The notes: generated by a model not told the origin, from the sequence alone. Numbered from the stretch's first letter, positions 40,601 to 49,446 are shown. The stretch: 64,000 nt of DNA from Chitinophagales bacterium (GCA_030832085.1 JAURJU010000048.1:1-64000), one strand, 5' to 3'. Made by a program: numbers and translations.

Positions 40601-41952
40601 GTTACGTTGAGAGAAATGAAACCAAGTTGTCTGTTGAAATAGTATTGGGTGGTATCCAGTTTTCTGGCAAATGTTTTTTCGAAATCGCGAACCGGCTGAA
40701 GCCCAATGCCATTGAGGTAGTTGACAATTTGGGCCGGATTCCTGCTCCCCGGATTGCTGACAATCCTCGAATACAGGTCATTGGTTCCGTTCGATGGAAA
40801 ACTTATGCCAGGCCTTGGATTGATGACGGGGGGCTGCTGGTAAGGTTTGTCTTCACCAAGGTCCATCAACCCCACTACGTCGCGGGCATTGGTGGTGGCT
40901 CCGCTTCTGTTGGTGACCCATACCTCAAGCCTGAGGAGCTGCACTTGTGAATTGATCACAGGAAGGTTTTTCATGGCCTTGTTGTAATCCCTCCTGAAGT
41001 GGTGTGCCAACAGGAAGTGTCTGTTTTCTTCATACTCATCCGCCTTGATCTCAAAGGGGGTACTGCTGGAGCCACCTTTGAAGCCGGCAGACTGGCGTTG
41101 GGAGCGTTGACTTGCAAAAACCGTTGATAACAACAACTTACCGAATTGCATCTGGGTCTTGATTCCAAAAAGCTGTTGTGCACCTGGAATCAATGTCCCC
41201 TTGGAGGCAAATGAAGTGTTGCCTACTTCTATTTTCTTGAAAATATCATCGGCTCCGCCAGAATAATCCAGCTTGAGCTGGTTTTCAAAATCAAAGGTGG
41301 AAAGGGTATTGTAGCTGATGGGGAACTTCATTTTGTCACCGATGTTACCGATCACATTCAGGTTGGCCGCCATGTCAAAATCCAGCCCACCATTTTTCCT
41401 GGCCCTTTCAGGAAGGGTGGGGTTCTTGATGTTCTGCCCTTGGTAACCTGCAGTGATGTTCACTTCCCCCTGGGGCTTGATGTCAATCTTACCGGTCCCA
41501 AACAAGCGGTTGAACAGGTCCTCACCCATGTTCAGTTTGGGCTTCACCAATTTTCGGTTCAGCAGGCTGGAAGTATTGGCGCGTTTTTGGAAATAATCCG
41601 ACTCGGCTTTGCGCGATTGGATGCGCATGTATTCATCAAAGGTCAGCGATGTAGGCTTGCGAAAGTATTTTCCTCCTACCTTTTCAATGATGAAGTATTC
41701 TTTTGTTTTTGGGTCGTATACGATGGAATCGCTGAAATTTGAGGGGTCTTTCAGGTCAAAGGGATTCTTGTTGCGCTGGGTCAGTTTATCCCCTCTTCTG
41801 TCTTGCAGGGGGAAGCGAAGCGTATCTTTTTGCGGAAGCGTGTCTTGTTGAAAAGAAAAAGTACCCGGGCCCCGGTGTGCTTTTGCATCAGCAGCATGGT
41901 GCACATACAGCAGGGATGCCAATAGCGTTATCTTGAGGGACAACTTTTTCAA
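34639..41952 (-). CDS. sprA: Cell surface protein SprA (T9SS translocon)
   Basis: 2437-aa ORF with signal peptide; GFSNDPADRPFQDVGLDGLADSAE, LTYNSELPRLNKWLSKLPFYEASGTSSISASAEAAKMTPGHAPQIGKGGDGLIYLDDFEGTKSSIDLR; characteristic of SprA/Sov. Confidence 0.93.
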   Translation of the reverse strand: MKKLSLKITLLASLLYVHHAADAKAHRGPGTFSFQQDTLPQKDTLRFPLQDRRGDKLTQRNKNPFDLKDPSNFSDSIVYDPKTKEYFIIEKVGGKYFRKPTSLTFDEYMRIQSRKAESDYFQKRANTSSLLNRKLVKPKLNMGEDLFNRLFGTGKIDIKPQGEVNITAGYQGQNIKNPTLPERARKNGGLDFDMAANLNVIGNIGDKMKFPISYNTLSTFDFENQLKLDYSGGADDIFKKIEVGNTSFASKGTLIPGAQQLFGIKTQMQFGKLLLSTVFASQRSQRQSAGFKGGSSSTPFEIKADEYEENRHFLLAHHFRRDYNKAMKNLPVINSQVQLLRLEVWVTNRSGATTNARDVVGLMDLGEDKPYQQPPVINPRPGISFPSNGTNDLYSRIVSNPGSRNPAQIVNYLNGIGLQPVRDFEKTFARKLDTTQYYFNRQLGFISLNVTLQADEVLGVAYQYAVNGKVYQVGEFAQDIPVDSTSGVQKILFLKLLKATSQRTALPIWDLMMKNIYPVGSGQLERQDFQFNVLYQEPGAGEKRYIPEGDQAGVPLLTLMNLDRLNNQNDPQPDGVFDFVEGYTVNSYQSRVIFPVLEPFGHDLDYAFTSDPSLRNKYLFYPLYDTIKAIAQTYANLNRFLIRGSSKSSGGASGEISLNAFNIPPGSVTVTAGGQTLQENIDYTIDYMSGTLRIINSAIKNSGLPVNAQFENNATFGVQQRTYMGLRWDYLFNDKLSIGGTSVRLSERPFFTKMEYGSDPIRNSMTGIDLTYNSELPRLNKWLSKLPFYEASGTSSISASAEAAKMTPGHAPQIGKGGDGLIYLDDFEGTKSSIDLRFPIIGWTLASTPFGATDRFGNTMFPEANLYDNIDYGKNRAKLAWYNIEPILQEKRNANNPVRNDLVQLSDPRVRSVGQQEIFPRRTPDFGQSQMVTFDLAYYPKERGPYNFDALNVENSGLLKNPNKRWGGIMRGIDQTDFETANVEFIEFWVLDPFIKGTNPAGGSLYMNLGNISEDILKDSRRFYENGLPTPTIPSATTTSNWGKSPLNPIQITQGFSNDPADRPFQDVGLDGLADSAESKLRAQYLNDLAARLGVSSKAYLEAKADPSSDNFKYYRDETYDAQNAGILSRYKNFNNPQGNSPIAKAGDNFASAFTMYPDGEDLNRDNTLNEAEEYFQYRIDMKPSGDPIMQVGQNFIADKKSVNVTLADGTKQNQIWYQFRVPITAYNSKVGEIPDFKSIRFFRMFLTDFADSVVMRFAKLELVRNNWRRFAYDLDTTGAYKPINLSSTTTRFNVSAVNIEENDRRDPIPYRTPPGIERVQTLSNGGINILQNEQALSINVVNLNEGDARAVFKSFNHDLRQYKRISMFYHAESLKEFNKLRDGEVYAVVRIGNDYINNFYEIRYPLKTTPFGATDEKLIWPAENELNFDLAELIKLKNERNLNTSNPTAIYRKTINGKIFSIMGNPNLGEVKGILAGLENPKDPTGGRAVNAEVWINELRLSGLDEKGGWAAVGQMNLQLADLGTVSMSANIHTIGFGQLEQRVNDRFRDDLKQFDLSTNLQLGKLLPKKLGLEIPFFANLSQTMSSPQYDPYDKDITLKDKLSLYKSKRDSIRNDAIDFTGIKTFNFTNVRFAQQQDKKPRLWSISNFDFSYSFTETKQHNPLIENNEVSKTQGGVGYNYSGQPKYIEPFKKLFKAPTPWLDFIRNVNFNPMPSLIGIRMDSRRQFGAIRPRNIGGGKFKIPETYDKYFVVDRNYNMRWDLTKSLNVDFKALNNARIDEPVGRIDTKNKRDSLVRNFLKGGRNTIYTQSADITYNLPTTMIPLLDWTTLNLAYRSSYNWVGASRLAISLGNTIQNSGQYGATAEFNMTQLYSKSKTLRKLDETNTQDAAPAETQEVSKKNQFKIGKLKKKISKLTARFKKKKNPSEKEISLNKLSLEKLEKKIAALNVPQRVKAASDLSGAAKSALRVLTAVKRVGATYNEGGTTFLPGYTDSTRFFGQNFRSMAPGLAFAMGKQPNQAWLQDISKKGLITRDPMLNNLFLQNYEQKLNVTAQVEPFRDFLIDLNLDRNLSKNYSTLFKDTVGTGKFNALNPYSGGGFSISYISFQTLFTKFDPNNTSETFKKFESNRLVLSKRLGEKNPYSKTAGADGYYKGYGRYAQDVIVPAFLAAYTNKDPNAISLLNTGTSGSVKTNPFKGYMPKPNWRVTYNGLSRIESLQQYLSNFTLTHGYNSTLSMNSFNSALLFQDTLLYGFPSFIDTISGNYIPYFLVPNLLISERFAPLIGIDFSTPGQLSGRFEYSKSRQLSMSLVDFQLSEVHSTEITFGMRWRKRGFPLPFKVKIGKGDASNKLDNDITFALDFSVRDDINSNSRLDQSNAFATGGQRVVSIRPTIDYVLSNRVNIQLYFDQRRLNPYVSNSAPSVNTRGGVQIRISLAQ

Positions 41953-41978
41953 ATGGGTAGGGTCTTTTTTGGTTCAGG

Positions 41979-42563
41979 TCAGATGAACTGAAGCGATTTT
42001 TTGATGATTGATTCCAGCACATTGTCTTCAGGTGCACTGGCCTTTGCCTTCTTGAGTGCGGCTTCAGCAGTATTTTTTTGAATTCCAAGGGCCATCAGGG
42101 CGTTCAACGCATCATTTTCCAGGCTATTGCGTGCAAAACCAGGGCTGGTGCTTTCAACGCCTGCTTTTACCATTTTTTCCCGCAGTTCAAGGATCAGTCT
42201 TTCGGCGGATTTCCTGCCGATTCCCTTGATTTTTTCAAGAGCGCCGGTATTGCCCGAAGCAATGGCTGAACGCAGTTCTGCAGGTTGCATGGAGGAAAGC
42301 ATCATCCTGGCGGTGGATGCGCCAACGCCATTCACATTGATCAGTTGCACAAACAACTCCTTTTCCGCCAGTTCGGCAAACCCGAAAAGGGTATGCCCGT
42401 CTTCCTTGATCTGCAAATGTGTCAGCACGGTTCCTTCCTTCAAATCCTGTATCCTTGAGTAGGTATTCAGGCTGATCTGAACCTCATATCCAACGCCGTG
42501 AACGTCAATATGGATGTAGGATGGCGTCTTCAGAACAAATGAACCGGTTAGGCTTGCTATCAT
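41979..42563 (-). CDS. ruvA: Holliday junction branch migration protein RuvA
   Basis: MIASLTGSFVLKTPSYIHIDVHGVGYEVQISLNTYSRI; INVNGVGASTARMMLSSM; IKGIGRKSAERLILELREK. Confidence 0.96.
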   Translation of the reverse strand: MIASLTGSFVLKTPSYIHIDVHGVGYEVQISLNTYSRIQDLKEGTVLTHLQIKEDGHTLFGFAELAEKELFVQLINVNGVGASTARMMLSSMQPAELRSAIASGNTGALEKIKGIGRKSAERLILELREKMVKAGVESTSPGFARNSLENDALNALMALGIQKNTAEAALKKAKASAPEDNVLESIIKKSLQFI

Positions 42564-42692
42564 GGTGCGATAAAGTTAGGAAAATCCCATCAGACGATAT
42601 GGAATTCGCGCAGCTTTAGCAGCTTGTTAGCAACTCTGGCGCAGCACATGACGAATGTCATGCCCACAGGTGCCTAACGTTCTTTATTTTCT

Positions 42693-42700
42693 TAAATTTG
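42693..42700 (+). promoter_or_regulatory. TAnnTTTG -7 box (TAAATTTG) upstream of fabH
   Basis: TAAATTTG, 17 nt before ATG 42718. Confidence 0.55.
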
Positions 42701-42717
42701 TGTTCCAAATCAACTAC

Positions 42718-43707
42718 ATGCAAAAAATCACAGCAGCAATTACGGCAGTTGGCGGATTCGTGCCAAAGGATGTGCTTACCAATGCCGACTTTGAAAAAAT
42801 GGTCGATACCAATGATGAGTGGATCAAGACCAGGACCGGAATCGAGGAAAGGCATATCTTGAAAGGGGAGGGGCTTGCAACTTCAGACCTGGTGGTTCCC
42901 GCTGTGCAGGACCTTTGCAAGAGAAGGGGAATTGACCCCAATGAGATCGATTGCATGATCGTGGCCACCATTACTCCCGACATGTTTTTTCCCAATACGG
43001 CAAATGTTGCCTGCGATAAGCTGGGCATCAAAAACGCTTGGGGCTTTGATGTGCTTGCCGCCTGTTCCGGTTTCCTGTACAGCCTAACTACTGGTGCTGC
43101 ACTCGTAGAAAGCGGCCGTTACAAGAAAGTTGTTGTGGTCGGTGCAGATAAAATGAGTGCCATCACAGATTATACCGATAGAACAACCTGTATTCTTTTT
43201 GGTGATGGTGCTGGTGCAGTGCTGCTCGAACCCAACACGGACGGGTACGGCGTACTCGACAGCATCCTCAAAAGTGATGGCAGCGGAGGAAAATACCTCA
43301 ACATGAAAGCAGGTGGCTCACTCAATCCTGCATCAACTGAAACCGTTGCCAACAAGATGCACTACATGTTCCAGGACGGACAACCCGTGTTCAAGTTCGC
43401 TGTTACCGGCATGGCTGACGTGAGTTATGAACTGATTCAGCGCAACAACCTTGCTGCAGATGATATTGCTTTTTTGGTGCCCCACCAGGCCAACAAGCGC
43501 ATCATTGACGCAACTGCCAGGCGCATGGGATTGTCAGATGAAAAGGTGTTGATGAACATCCAGCGCTATGGCAATACCACTGCGGCCACCATCCCCTTGT
43601 GCATTTGGGACTACCAGGACAGGATGAAGAAGCGAGACAATATTGTACTCGCCGCTTTTGGTGGAGGGTTCACCTGGGGGGCCACCTGGGTAAAGTGGCT
43701 AATTTGA
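42718..43707 (+). CDS. fabH: Beta-ketoacyl-ACP synthase III
   Basis: ITAVGGFVPKDVLTNADFEKMVDTNDEWIKTRTGIEERHI; DVLAACSGFLYSL; VPHQANKRIIDATARRMG; GGGFTWGA. Start 42718. Confidence 0.96.
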   Translation: MQKITAAITAVGGFVPKDVLTNADFEKMVDTNDEWIKTRTGIEERHILKGEGLATSDLVVPAVQDLCKRRGIDPNEIDCMIVATITPDMFFPNTANVACDKLGIKNAWGFDVLAACSGFLYSLTTGAALVESGRYKKVVVVGADKMSAITDYTDRTTCILFGDGAGAVLLEPNTDGYGVLDSILKSDGSGGKYLNMKAGGSLNPASTETVANKMHYMFQDGQPVFKFAVTGMADVSYELIQRNNLAADDIAFLVPHQANKRIIDATARRMGLSDEKVLMNIQRYGNTTAATIPLCIWDYQDRMKKRDNIVLAAFGGGFTWGATWVKWLI

Positions 43708-43731
43708 TGCTGGAATGATTTTCACCCCCAT

Positions 43732-43752
43732 TTTCCAGCTGAAAGCTGGAAA
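43732..43752. other. Hairpin (9-bp stem, 3-nt loop) between fabH and the trans-sulfuration gene
   Basis: TTTCCAGCT-GAA-AGCTGGAAA, no obvious U-tract. Confidence 0.5.
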
Positions 43753-43770
43753 GTTCAATCCCATAACAGT

Positions 43771-44988
43771 ATGCCCCACAAATACCAAGGTTTTTCTTCA
43801 CTCGCCATCCATGCAGGTCATGTAAAGGACCCTATGTACGCGCACCTTACACCCATTTATGCCTCTTCTACCTACGTCTATGATGAGGCAGAACAAGGGA
43901 TGCGCCGGTTTTCCGGCAAAGAGCCTGGTTATATTTATTCCCGTTGGGGCAATCCAACCATGAATGAATCTGAGCAGAAGATTGCCGCCATGGAAACCTT
44001 TGGCATTGAAGCCGATGGCAAGCCATTGGAAGCAAAGGCCATTTTGCATGCATCCGGCATGGCGGCCATCAGCTCATTGTTTTTGGCAACTTTGAAGCGA
44101 GGGGATAAAATCCTTACACATTACTCACTGTACAGTGGCACGCAGGATTTCATGAAGACCCTGCTTGATCCATTGGAAGTGGAGGCCATCATAGTTGACC
44201 TGCGTGACCTTGCGCTGGCAGAAAAATGCTTGAAGGAAGATCCTGCCATCAAGCTTGTATACCTTGAAACGCCTGCCAATCCTACGCTGCAATGTGTTGA
44301 TCTCGAAGCCTTGAGCAGGATGGCCAAACAATACGGCAAGTTGACGGCATGCGACAATACGTTTGCGACCCCATACTTGCAACAACCCTTCAAGTTTGGT
44401 ATTGATTTTGTTGTTCACTCTACAACAAAATTCCTCAATGGGCATGGAACAGCCATCGGAGGCGTTCTGGTGGGCACAGATGTGGAGTTCATGATGAAAA
44501 AAGCCACCAAGACACACCGTTTGTTGGGGGGCAACAGCAATGCCTTTGATGCATTCCTGTTGACCAATGGCATGCGTACGCTGGAAGTGCGAATGCAGCG
44601 CCACTGTGAAAACGCCATGAAAGTGGCTGAGTTTCTGGATGCCCATTCTGCCATTTCCAAAGTGAATTACAATGGGCTTCCTACCCATCCGGACCATGCC
44701 GTTTCGCAAAAGCAAATGAAGCATCCTGGTGCCATGATGAGCTTTGAGCTGAAGGGTGGATTTGACGCCGGTGTACGGTTCATGAACATGCTGCAAATGT
44801 GCACCCGAACGGTTTCCCTTGGCACCTGTGATACCTTGCTGTCGCATCCCGCATCCATGTCGCACAGCGCCATTCCCAGAGAAAACAGGCTGGAATATGG
44901 TATCACTGATGGTCTTATCCGGTTGAGCGTGGGCATAGAAAATGTGGAAGACATCCTGGCCGATTTTGACCAGGCGTTGGCAAGCTGA
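43771..44988 (+). CDS. Trans-sulfuration family PLP-dependent enzyme (methionine gamma-lyase / cystathionine gamma-synthase/lyase-like)
   Basis: LTPIYASSTYVYD, ACDNTFATPYLQQPFKFGIDFVVHSTTKFLNGHGTAIGG, LIRLSVGIENVEDI. Confidence 0.92.
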   Translation: MPHKYQGFSSLAIHAGHVKDPMYAHLTPIYASSTYVYDEAEQGMRRFSGKEPGYIYSRWGNPTMNESEQKIAAMETFGIEADGKPLEAKAILHASGMAAISSLFLATLKRGDKILTHYSLYSGTQDFMKTLLDPLEVEAIIVDLRDLALAEKCLKEDPAIKLVYLETPANPTLQCVDLEALSRMAKQYGKLTACDNTFATPYLQQPFKFGIDFVVHSTTKFLNGHGTAIGGVLVGTDVEFMMKKATKTHRLLGGNSNAFDAFLLTNGMRTLEVRMQRHCENAMKVAEFLDAHSAISKVNYNGLPTHPDHAVSQKQMKHPGAMMSFELKGGFDAGVRFMNMLQMCTRTVSLGTCDTLLSHPASMSHSAIPRENRLEYGITDGLIRLSVGIENVEDILADFDQALAS

Positions 44989-45088
44989 ATTGGACCAATT
45001 AAAGCGCCGATCCACCCAATGATTTGGTATAAAAATTCCTGAACAACCCATGCCATCCAAAGTTTAAATTGGGATCATACCATTCAAC

Positions 45089-45586
45089 ATGAACATCAGA
45101 AAAGCAACCAAAGCGGACTGCCCGGCCATGCTGCAGCTGATCCGCGAACTCGCCGAATATGAAAAGGCGCCACAGGAAGTAACTGTAGACCCAAAGCATT
45201 TTGAGGAAAGCGGGTTTGGGTCCAATCCCGTTTGGTGGGCTTTTGTAGTGGAAAACCCAGGCACCCCTGTCGATCTTGACCAGGTTCCCCAATCTTCTAC
45301 TGGCGGAAACCATCAACCATTGTTGGCCTTTGCCCTGTATTTTATTCGCTACTCCACATGGAAGGGGCAGGTCATGTACCTTGAGGATATACTGGTAACT
45401 GAATCCATGCGCGGAAAGGGTATTGGCAAGATGTTGATGGAGCGCTTGGTGGGGGAGGCAAAAGAAAAAGGTTTCAAAAGGATAACCTGGCAGGTATTGG
45501 ATTGGAATGCACCGGCCATTGCCTTTTATAAAAAATTCAAGACAGGGTTCGACCCTGAGTGGATAAACGTATCAATGGACCTCTAA
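45089..45586 (+). CDS. GNAT family N-acetyltransferase (SSAT-like)
   Basis: MNIRKATKADCPAMLQLIRELAEYEKAP; YLEDILVTESMRGKGIGKMLMERL. Confidence 0.92.
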   Translation: MNIRKATKADCPAMLQLIRELAEYEKAPQEVTVDPKHFEESGFGSNPVWWAFVVENPGTPVDLDQVPQSSTGGNHQPLLAFALYFIRYSTWKGQVMYLEDILVTESMRGKGIGKMLMERLVGEAKEKGFKRITWQVLDWNAPAIAFYKKFKTGFDPEWINVSMDL

Positions 45587-45625
45587 TACAGGGAATTTAT
45601 TGTCATGGCAATAAAAACCTTTTCA

Positions 45626-45633
45626 TAGCTTTG
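45626..45633 (+). promoter_or_regulatory. TAnnTTTG -7 box (TAGCTTTG) upstream of atpG
   Basis: TAGCTTTG, 19 nt before ATG 45653. Confidence 0.6.
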
Positions 45634-45652
45634 CACAAAATTTGAACCTTAC

Positions 45653-46540
45653 ATGGCAGGCCAGTTAAAAGAAGTAAGAAACCGGATCAAATCGGTTCAG
45701 TCAACCCAACAGATCACAAAGGCGATGAAGATGGTGAGTGCTGCCAAATTGCGCCGTGCACAGGATGCCATCATCCAAATGCGTCCCTATGCTTCCAAAT
45801 TGCAGGAAATGCTCAGCAATATTGTCAGCAATTCCGAAGGGGGAAACAGCATCGCATTGGCTGAAGAAAGGCCCATAAAGAAAGTGCTGATGATTGTAGT
45901 GACAAGTGATCGCGGTCTTTGTGGTGCTTACAATGCCAATATCCAGAAGATGGCGATTGCTACCATCGCAGAAAAATATGCCGCTGTGCAAGCAGCTGGT
46001 GACCTTACCATTTGGGCCATTGGAAAAAAAGGTGCAGAATTCTTCCAAAAGCGTGGTTATAATGTTGATGTTCGATTCAAGGATACCTTCATGAAGCTTT
46101 CCTTTGAAACGGTTCAAGCCTGTGCCCAGGCTGCAGTTCAGGCGTTCAAGCAAAAGGAGTTTGATGCCATTGAAATTGTATACAGTGAATTCAAGAATGC
46201 CGCCACACAGCGTTATGCTGCTGAAGTATTCTTGCCCATCCCAAAGAATGAACCTGCAAAAGGGGAAACTGCAAGGAAGTCTGATTTCATCTTTGAACCG
46301 GATAAGGACCTGTTGATTGCAGAGTTGATGCCCAAAATCCTGAATACCCAATTGTTCAAAGCTGTGCTGGACGGGAATGCCTCTGAGCATGGAGCGCGTA
46401 TGACTGCAATGGACAAGGCCTCTGAAAATGCCAACGAACTGCTCAAATCACTCAAAATCTCTTATAACCGTGCACGTCAAGCGGCCATCACTACTGAACT
46501 TACCGAGATCGTAAGTGGGGCCGCGGCATTGCAAGGGTAA
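45653..46540 (+). CDS. atpG: ATP synthase F1 subunit gamma
   Basis: MAGQLKEVRNRIKSVQSTQQITKAMKMVSAAKLRRAQ; SDRGLCGAYNANI; C-terminal RARQAAITTELTEIVSGAAAL. Confidence 0.97.
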   Translation: MAGQLKEVRNRIKSVQSTQQITKAMKMVSAAKLRRAQDAIIQMRPYASKLQEMLSNIVSNSEGGNSIALAEERPIKKVLMIVVTSDRGLCGAYNANIQKMAIATIAEKYAAVQAAGDLTIWAIGKKGAEFFQKRGYNVDVRFKDTFMKLSFETVQACAQAAVQAFKQKEFDAIEIVYSEFKNAATQRYAAEVFLPIPKNEPAKGETARKSDFIFEPDKDLLIAELMPKILNTQLFKAVLDGNASEHGARMTAMDKASENANELLKSLKISYNRARQAAITTELTEIVSGAAALQG

Positions 46541-46608
46541 AATCAGGTTTTTACACTACATTTACCAACACCAAAACGGCCAAAAGCCTTCACCGCATCA
46601 TTTGAGCA

Positions 46609-47304
46609 ATGGAAATAGCCAACCTCATTACACATGTTGAAGCACTGATTTTTGCCAGTGAGAAACCCCTTACTGCCATCGAGATCACTGAACTTGTGAA
46701 CAGTGCTTTCGGTTTCATGGATGACAAGGTGGTGATTGACCAGGTAGAGACCTCGATTGAAGGGGTGAAAGAAAAATACAGTTCTGATTTTTTCCCCTTT
46801 GAATTGAGGGAGAGCGGAGGGGGATGGCAGTTCCTTACCAAGCGGGAATACCACCAGACCATCGCCCAACTCAACGGCGACAAGTTCCTGAAACGCTTGT
46901 CTACAGCGGCTTTGGAAACATTGGCCATCATCGCCTACAAGCAACCCATCACCAAATCTGACATTGAAGCCATCCGGGGAGTCAACTGCGATTATTCCAT
47001 CCAAAAATTGTTGGAAAAGGAATTGATCATCATTTCCGGTCGCAACGAAACCATGGTGGGCAAGCCATTGATCTACAGTACATCTCGTCATTTTATGGAT
47101 TACTTCGGAATCAACTCCTCCGAAGAGCTTCCAAAAATCAGTGAAGTGCTTGCTGAACAAATGGTGGCACCAACCCTTGTCAATGCAGAGCACTTTGAAA
47201 CTGATGCAACTGCAGACGATACTATCGGAAATTTGACCGATACAGAAACGGAAGCACCTTCCACATTGCCTGAAGAAGACACATCTTTCAATCTTCCCAG
47301 CTAA
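46609..47304 (+). CDS. scpB: SMC-Scp complex subunit ScpB
   Basis: THVEALIFASEKPLTAIEI; LSTAALETLAIIAYKQPITKSDIEAIRGVNCDYSIQKLLEKELI. Confidence 0.94.
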   Translation: MEIANLITHVEALIFASEKPLTAIEITELVNSAFGFMDDKVVIDQVETSIEGVKEKYSSDFFPFELRESGGGWQFLTKREYHQTIAQLNGDKFLKRLSTAALETLAIIAYKQPITKSDIEAIRGVNCDYSIQKLLEKELIIISGRNETMVGKPLIYSTSRHFMDYFGINSSEELPKISEVLAEQMVAPTLVNAEHFETDATADDTIGNLTDTETEAPSTLPEEDTSFNLPS

Positions 47305-47306
47305 AA

Positions 47307-48509
47307 ATGCTCTCTACCCAAACACTTCTCACTGCTGCAAACGAATTTGGCACACCCTTGTATGTTTACGACGCGTCAAACATCAGGTTGCAATATGCCA
47401 CTCTTAAGCAGGCCTTTCGCAGGTCAGATGTAAAAATCTTCTATGCCTGTAAGGCACTCACGAATGTGAACATCCTCAAGATTCTTGAGCAGGAAGGTTC
47501 GGGAATTGATTGTGTGAGCATCAATGAAGTGAAACTCGCCATGAAGGCGGGCTTTACCGCGAAACGCATCATTTTTACACCCAACAGTGTGGGCTTTGAC
47601 GAATACCTTGAAGCAACGGCCCTGAAGGTCAACATCAATATAGACAACCTTTCCTTGCTGGAAGAATTTGGCCATCATTTCGGCAGCAGTTATCCGGTCA
47701 TCATCCGACTGAATCCCCACATCATGGCGGGAGGTAACATCAAGATTTCTACCGGCCATGTTGATTCAAAATTTGGCATATCCATCGAGCAGGTTGACCT
47801 GATCAGGGACATCATGGAACGGACAAATATCACGGTCAAGGGGCTACATATCCATACCGGCAGTGAAATCAAGGACCTCGAAGTTTTTGTGAAGGGTTTG
47901 GAACTGGTTTTGGACCAGACAAAACATTTCCCAGACCTTGCCATTGTTGATCTGGGTGGCGGATTCAAAGTACCTTACAAGCCAGATGAGGTGGGTACCG
48001 ACATGGAAGCACTGGGACAAAAGTTGGCCGACACCTTTGAAGCATTCGAACAATCAACCGGAAAGAAATTTCAGGTTTGGTTTGAGCCAGGAAAATTTCT
48101 GGTCAGCCAATCTGGTTATTTTCTGGTCAAGGCCAATATCACCAAGCAGGGGCCTTCCAGGACTTTTGTTGGAGTGAACAGTGGATTCAACCACCTGATC
48201 CGCCCAATGTTCTATGACGCATACCACAAGATCACGAACATATCAAACCCGGACGGGGAACTGAAGACCTATAACATTGTTGGCAACATCTGTGAGACCG
48301 ATACATTTGCCTGGGACAGGGAACTCAATGAAGTAAGGCCCAACGATATCATCCTGTTCAACAATGCTGGTGCATATGGCTTTGAGATGAGCTCACGGTT
48401 CAATTCCCGCAACCGCCCAGCTGAAGTGCTTTTTACCAACGGCAGCCTTAAGTTGATTCGAAGAAGGGAAACCCTGGAAGACATCCTGGAAGGGGTGGTG
48501 TTGGATTGA
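47307..48509 (+). CDS. lysA: Diaminopimelate decarboxylase
   Basis: FYACKALTNVNILKILEQEGSGIDCVS; GLHIHTGSEI; VDLGGGFKVPY; VGNICETDTFAWDREL. Confidence 0.95.
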   Translation: MLSTQTLLTAANEFGTPLYVYDASNIRLQYATLKQAFRRSDVKIFYACKALTNVNILKILEQEGSGIDCVSINEVKLAMKAGFTAKRIIFTPNSVGFDEYLEATALKVNINIDNLSLLEEFGHHFGSSYPVIIRLNPHIMAGGNIKISTGHVDSKFGISIEQVDLIRDIMERTNITVKGLHIHTGSEIKDLEVFVKGLELVLDQTKHFPDLAIVDLGGGFKVPYKPDEVGTDMEALGQKLADTFEAFEQSTGKKFQVWFEPGKFLVSQSGYFLVKANITKQGPSRTFVGVNSGFNHLIRPMFYDAYHKITNISNPDGELKTYNIVGNICETDTFAWDRELNEVRPNDIILFNNAGAYGFEMSSRFNSRNRPAEVLFTNGSLKLIRRRETLEDILEGVVLD

Positions 48510-48519
48510 TATCAGTTGA

Positions 48520-49446
48520 TCATTTCCTGAACCTTCCATCGAATGAGCACCTGACACCGCGGTGATTGCCACAAGCTTCCAACTCCCTGACCTGTACTGT
48601 TTTTCCATTGAAACTGAATTCAAGGATGCAATGGTCATCTGCCTTGTTGTATTGGTAGACCCGGGGTTTAACCTGTACCATATCACCTCTTAAACTGCCA
48701 TCACAACCATTGCCTGGTTTTTCTATGTTGATGAAAAACAGCAGTTTTCCTGGCTTTCCACCGTCACGAATGGAAACAAAGTTTTTCTTGTCTTGCCTGT
48801 AGTCGCCACTCAACGGTTCTTTTCTGGGCAAGGTATCAATCGGATTGTAAACAGTTTTTTCCTCAACCGGTTCATTGCTTTCTGTCAAAATCAGCGTGAA
48901 AAGTCCCTCAGTATTGTAAACATAGGCACTCTTGTTGTAGTATGATTTTCCGTCCCTTGTTTGCGTATTCCTGGTTTTGATCAGGGTCAGCCGTTTGTCA
49001 ATTCCTCCCTCTGTTGAAACCGAAGGATTGGTGCTTTTTTCAACCAGTGGCATGGCGGCTCTGAATGCATTGTTTTCATCAAAACAGAGCACGTAAATAT
49101 GCTTTTTGTCTTTTCTTTCTGCCAAAATAAAAAGGTAGGTTTCACCTGATTCTTCTGCCCTGTACCGCGCTTTTCTGAAAAACCGGACATCTTTTGTTCT
49201 GCCGAATACAGGCTTAAAAATACTGTCAGGCACAAAACTTGAAACCACTTTGCTCTTGACAAATAAACTGTCTTTTTCCTTGCTTTTCAGGTCCTTTTGC
49301 TGAAAAAGGATGGGCAGCTCCCGTTCAGGGAAAGATGCAATAAAATCCACCGCTTCTATGGACTCATCTGTATTGATATCCTTGGATGCATTGCCGCAGG
49401 AAGCCATCAAAAACAACACAAAAAAATATGCTGCAATTTTTTGCAT
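48520..49446 (-). CDS. Hypothetical lipoprotein
   Basis: N-terminus MQKIAAYFFVLFLMASCGN contains a lipobox-like motif; no confident domain. Confidence 0.6.
   Translation of the reverse strand: MQKIAAYFFVLFLMASCGNASKDINTDESIEAVDFIASFPERELPILFQQKDLKSKEKDSLFVKSKVVSSFVPDSIFKPVFGRTKDVRFFRKARYRAEESGETYLFILAERKDKKHIYVLCFDENNAFRAAMPLVEKSTNPSVSTEGGIDKRLTLIKTRNTQTRDGKSYYNKSAYVYNTEGLFTLILTESNEPVEEKTVYNPIDTLPRKEPLSGDYRQDKKNFVSIRDGGKPGKLLFFINIEKPGNGCDGSLRGDMVQVKPRVYQYNKADDHCILEFSFNGKTVQVRELEACGNHRGVRCSFDGRFRK

Noticed and set aside
42564-42717. ruvA-fabH intergenic region inspected for a tRNA or structured RNA
   Set aside because: No cloverleaf, anticodon arm or T-loop consensus could be identified; only a promoter box for fabH.
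44125-45060. 311-aa minus-strand ORF
   Set aside because: Antisense to the trans-sulfuration PLP enzyme, which carries clear family motifs; His/Cys-rich shadow translation.
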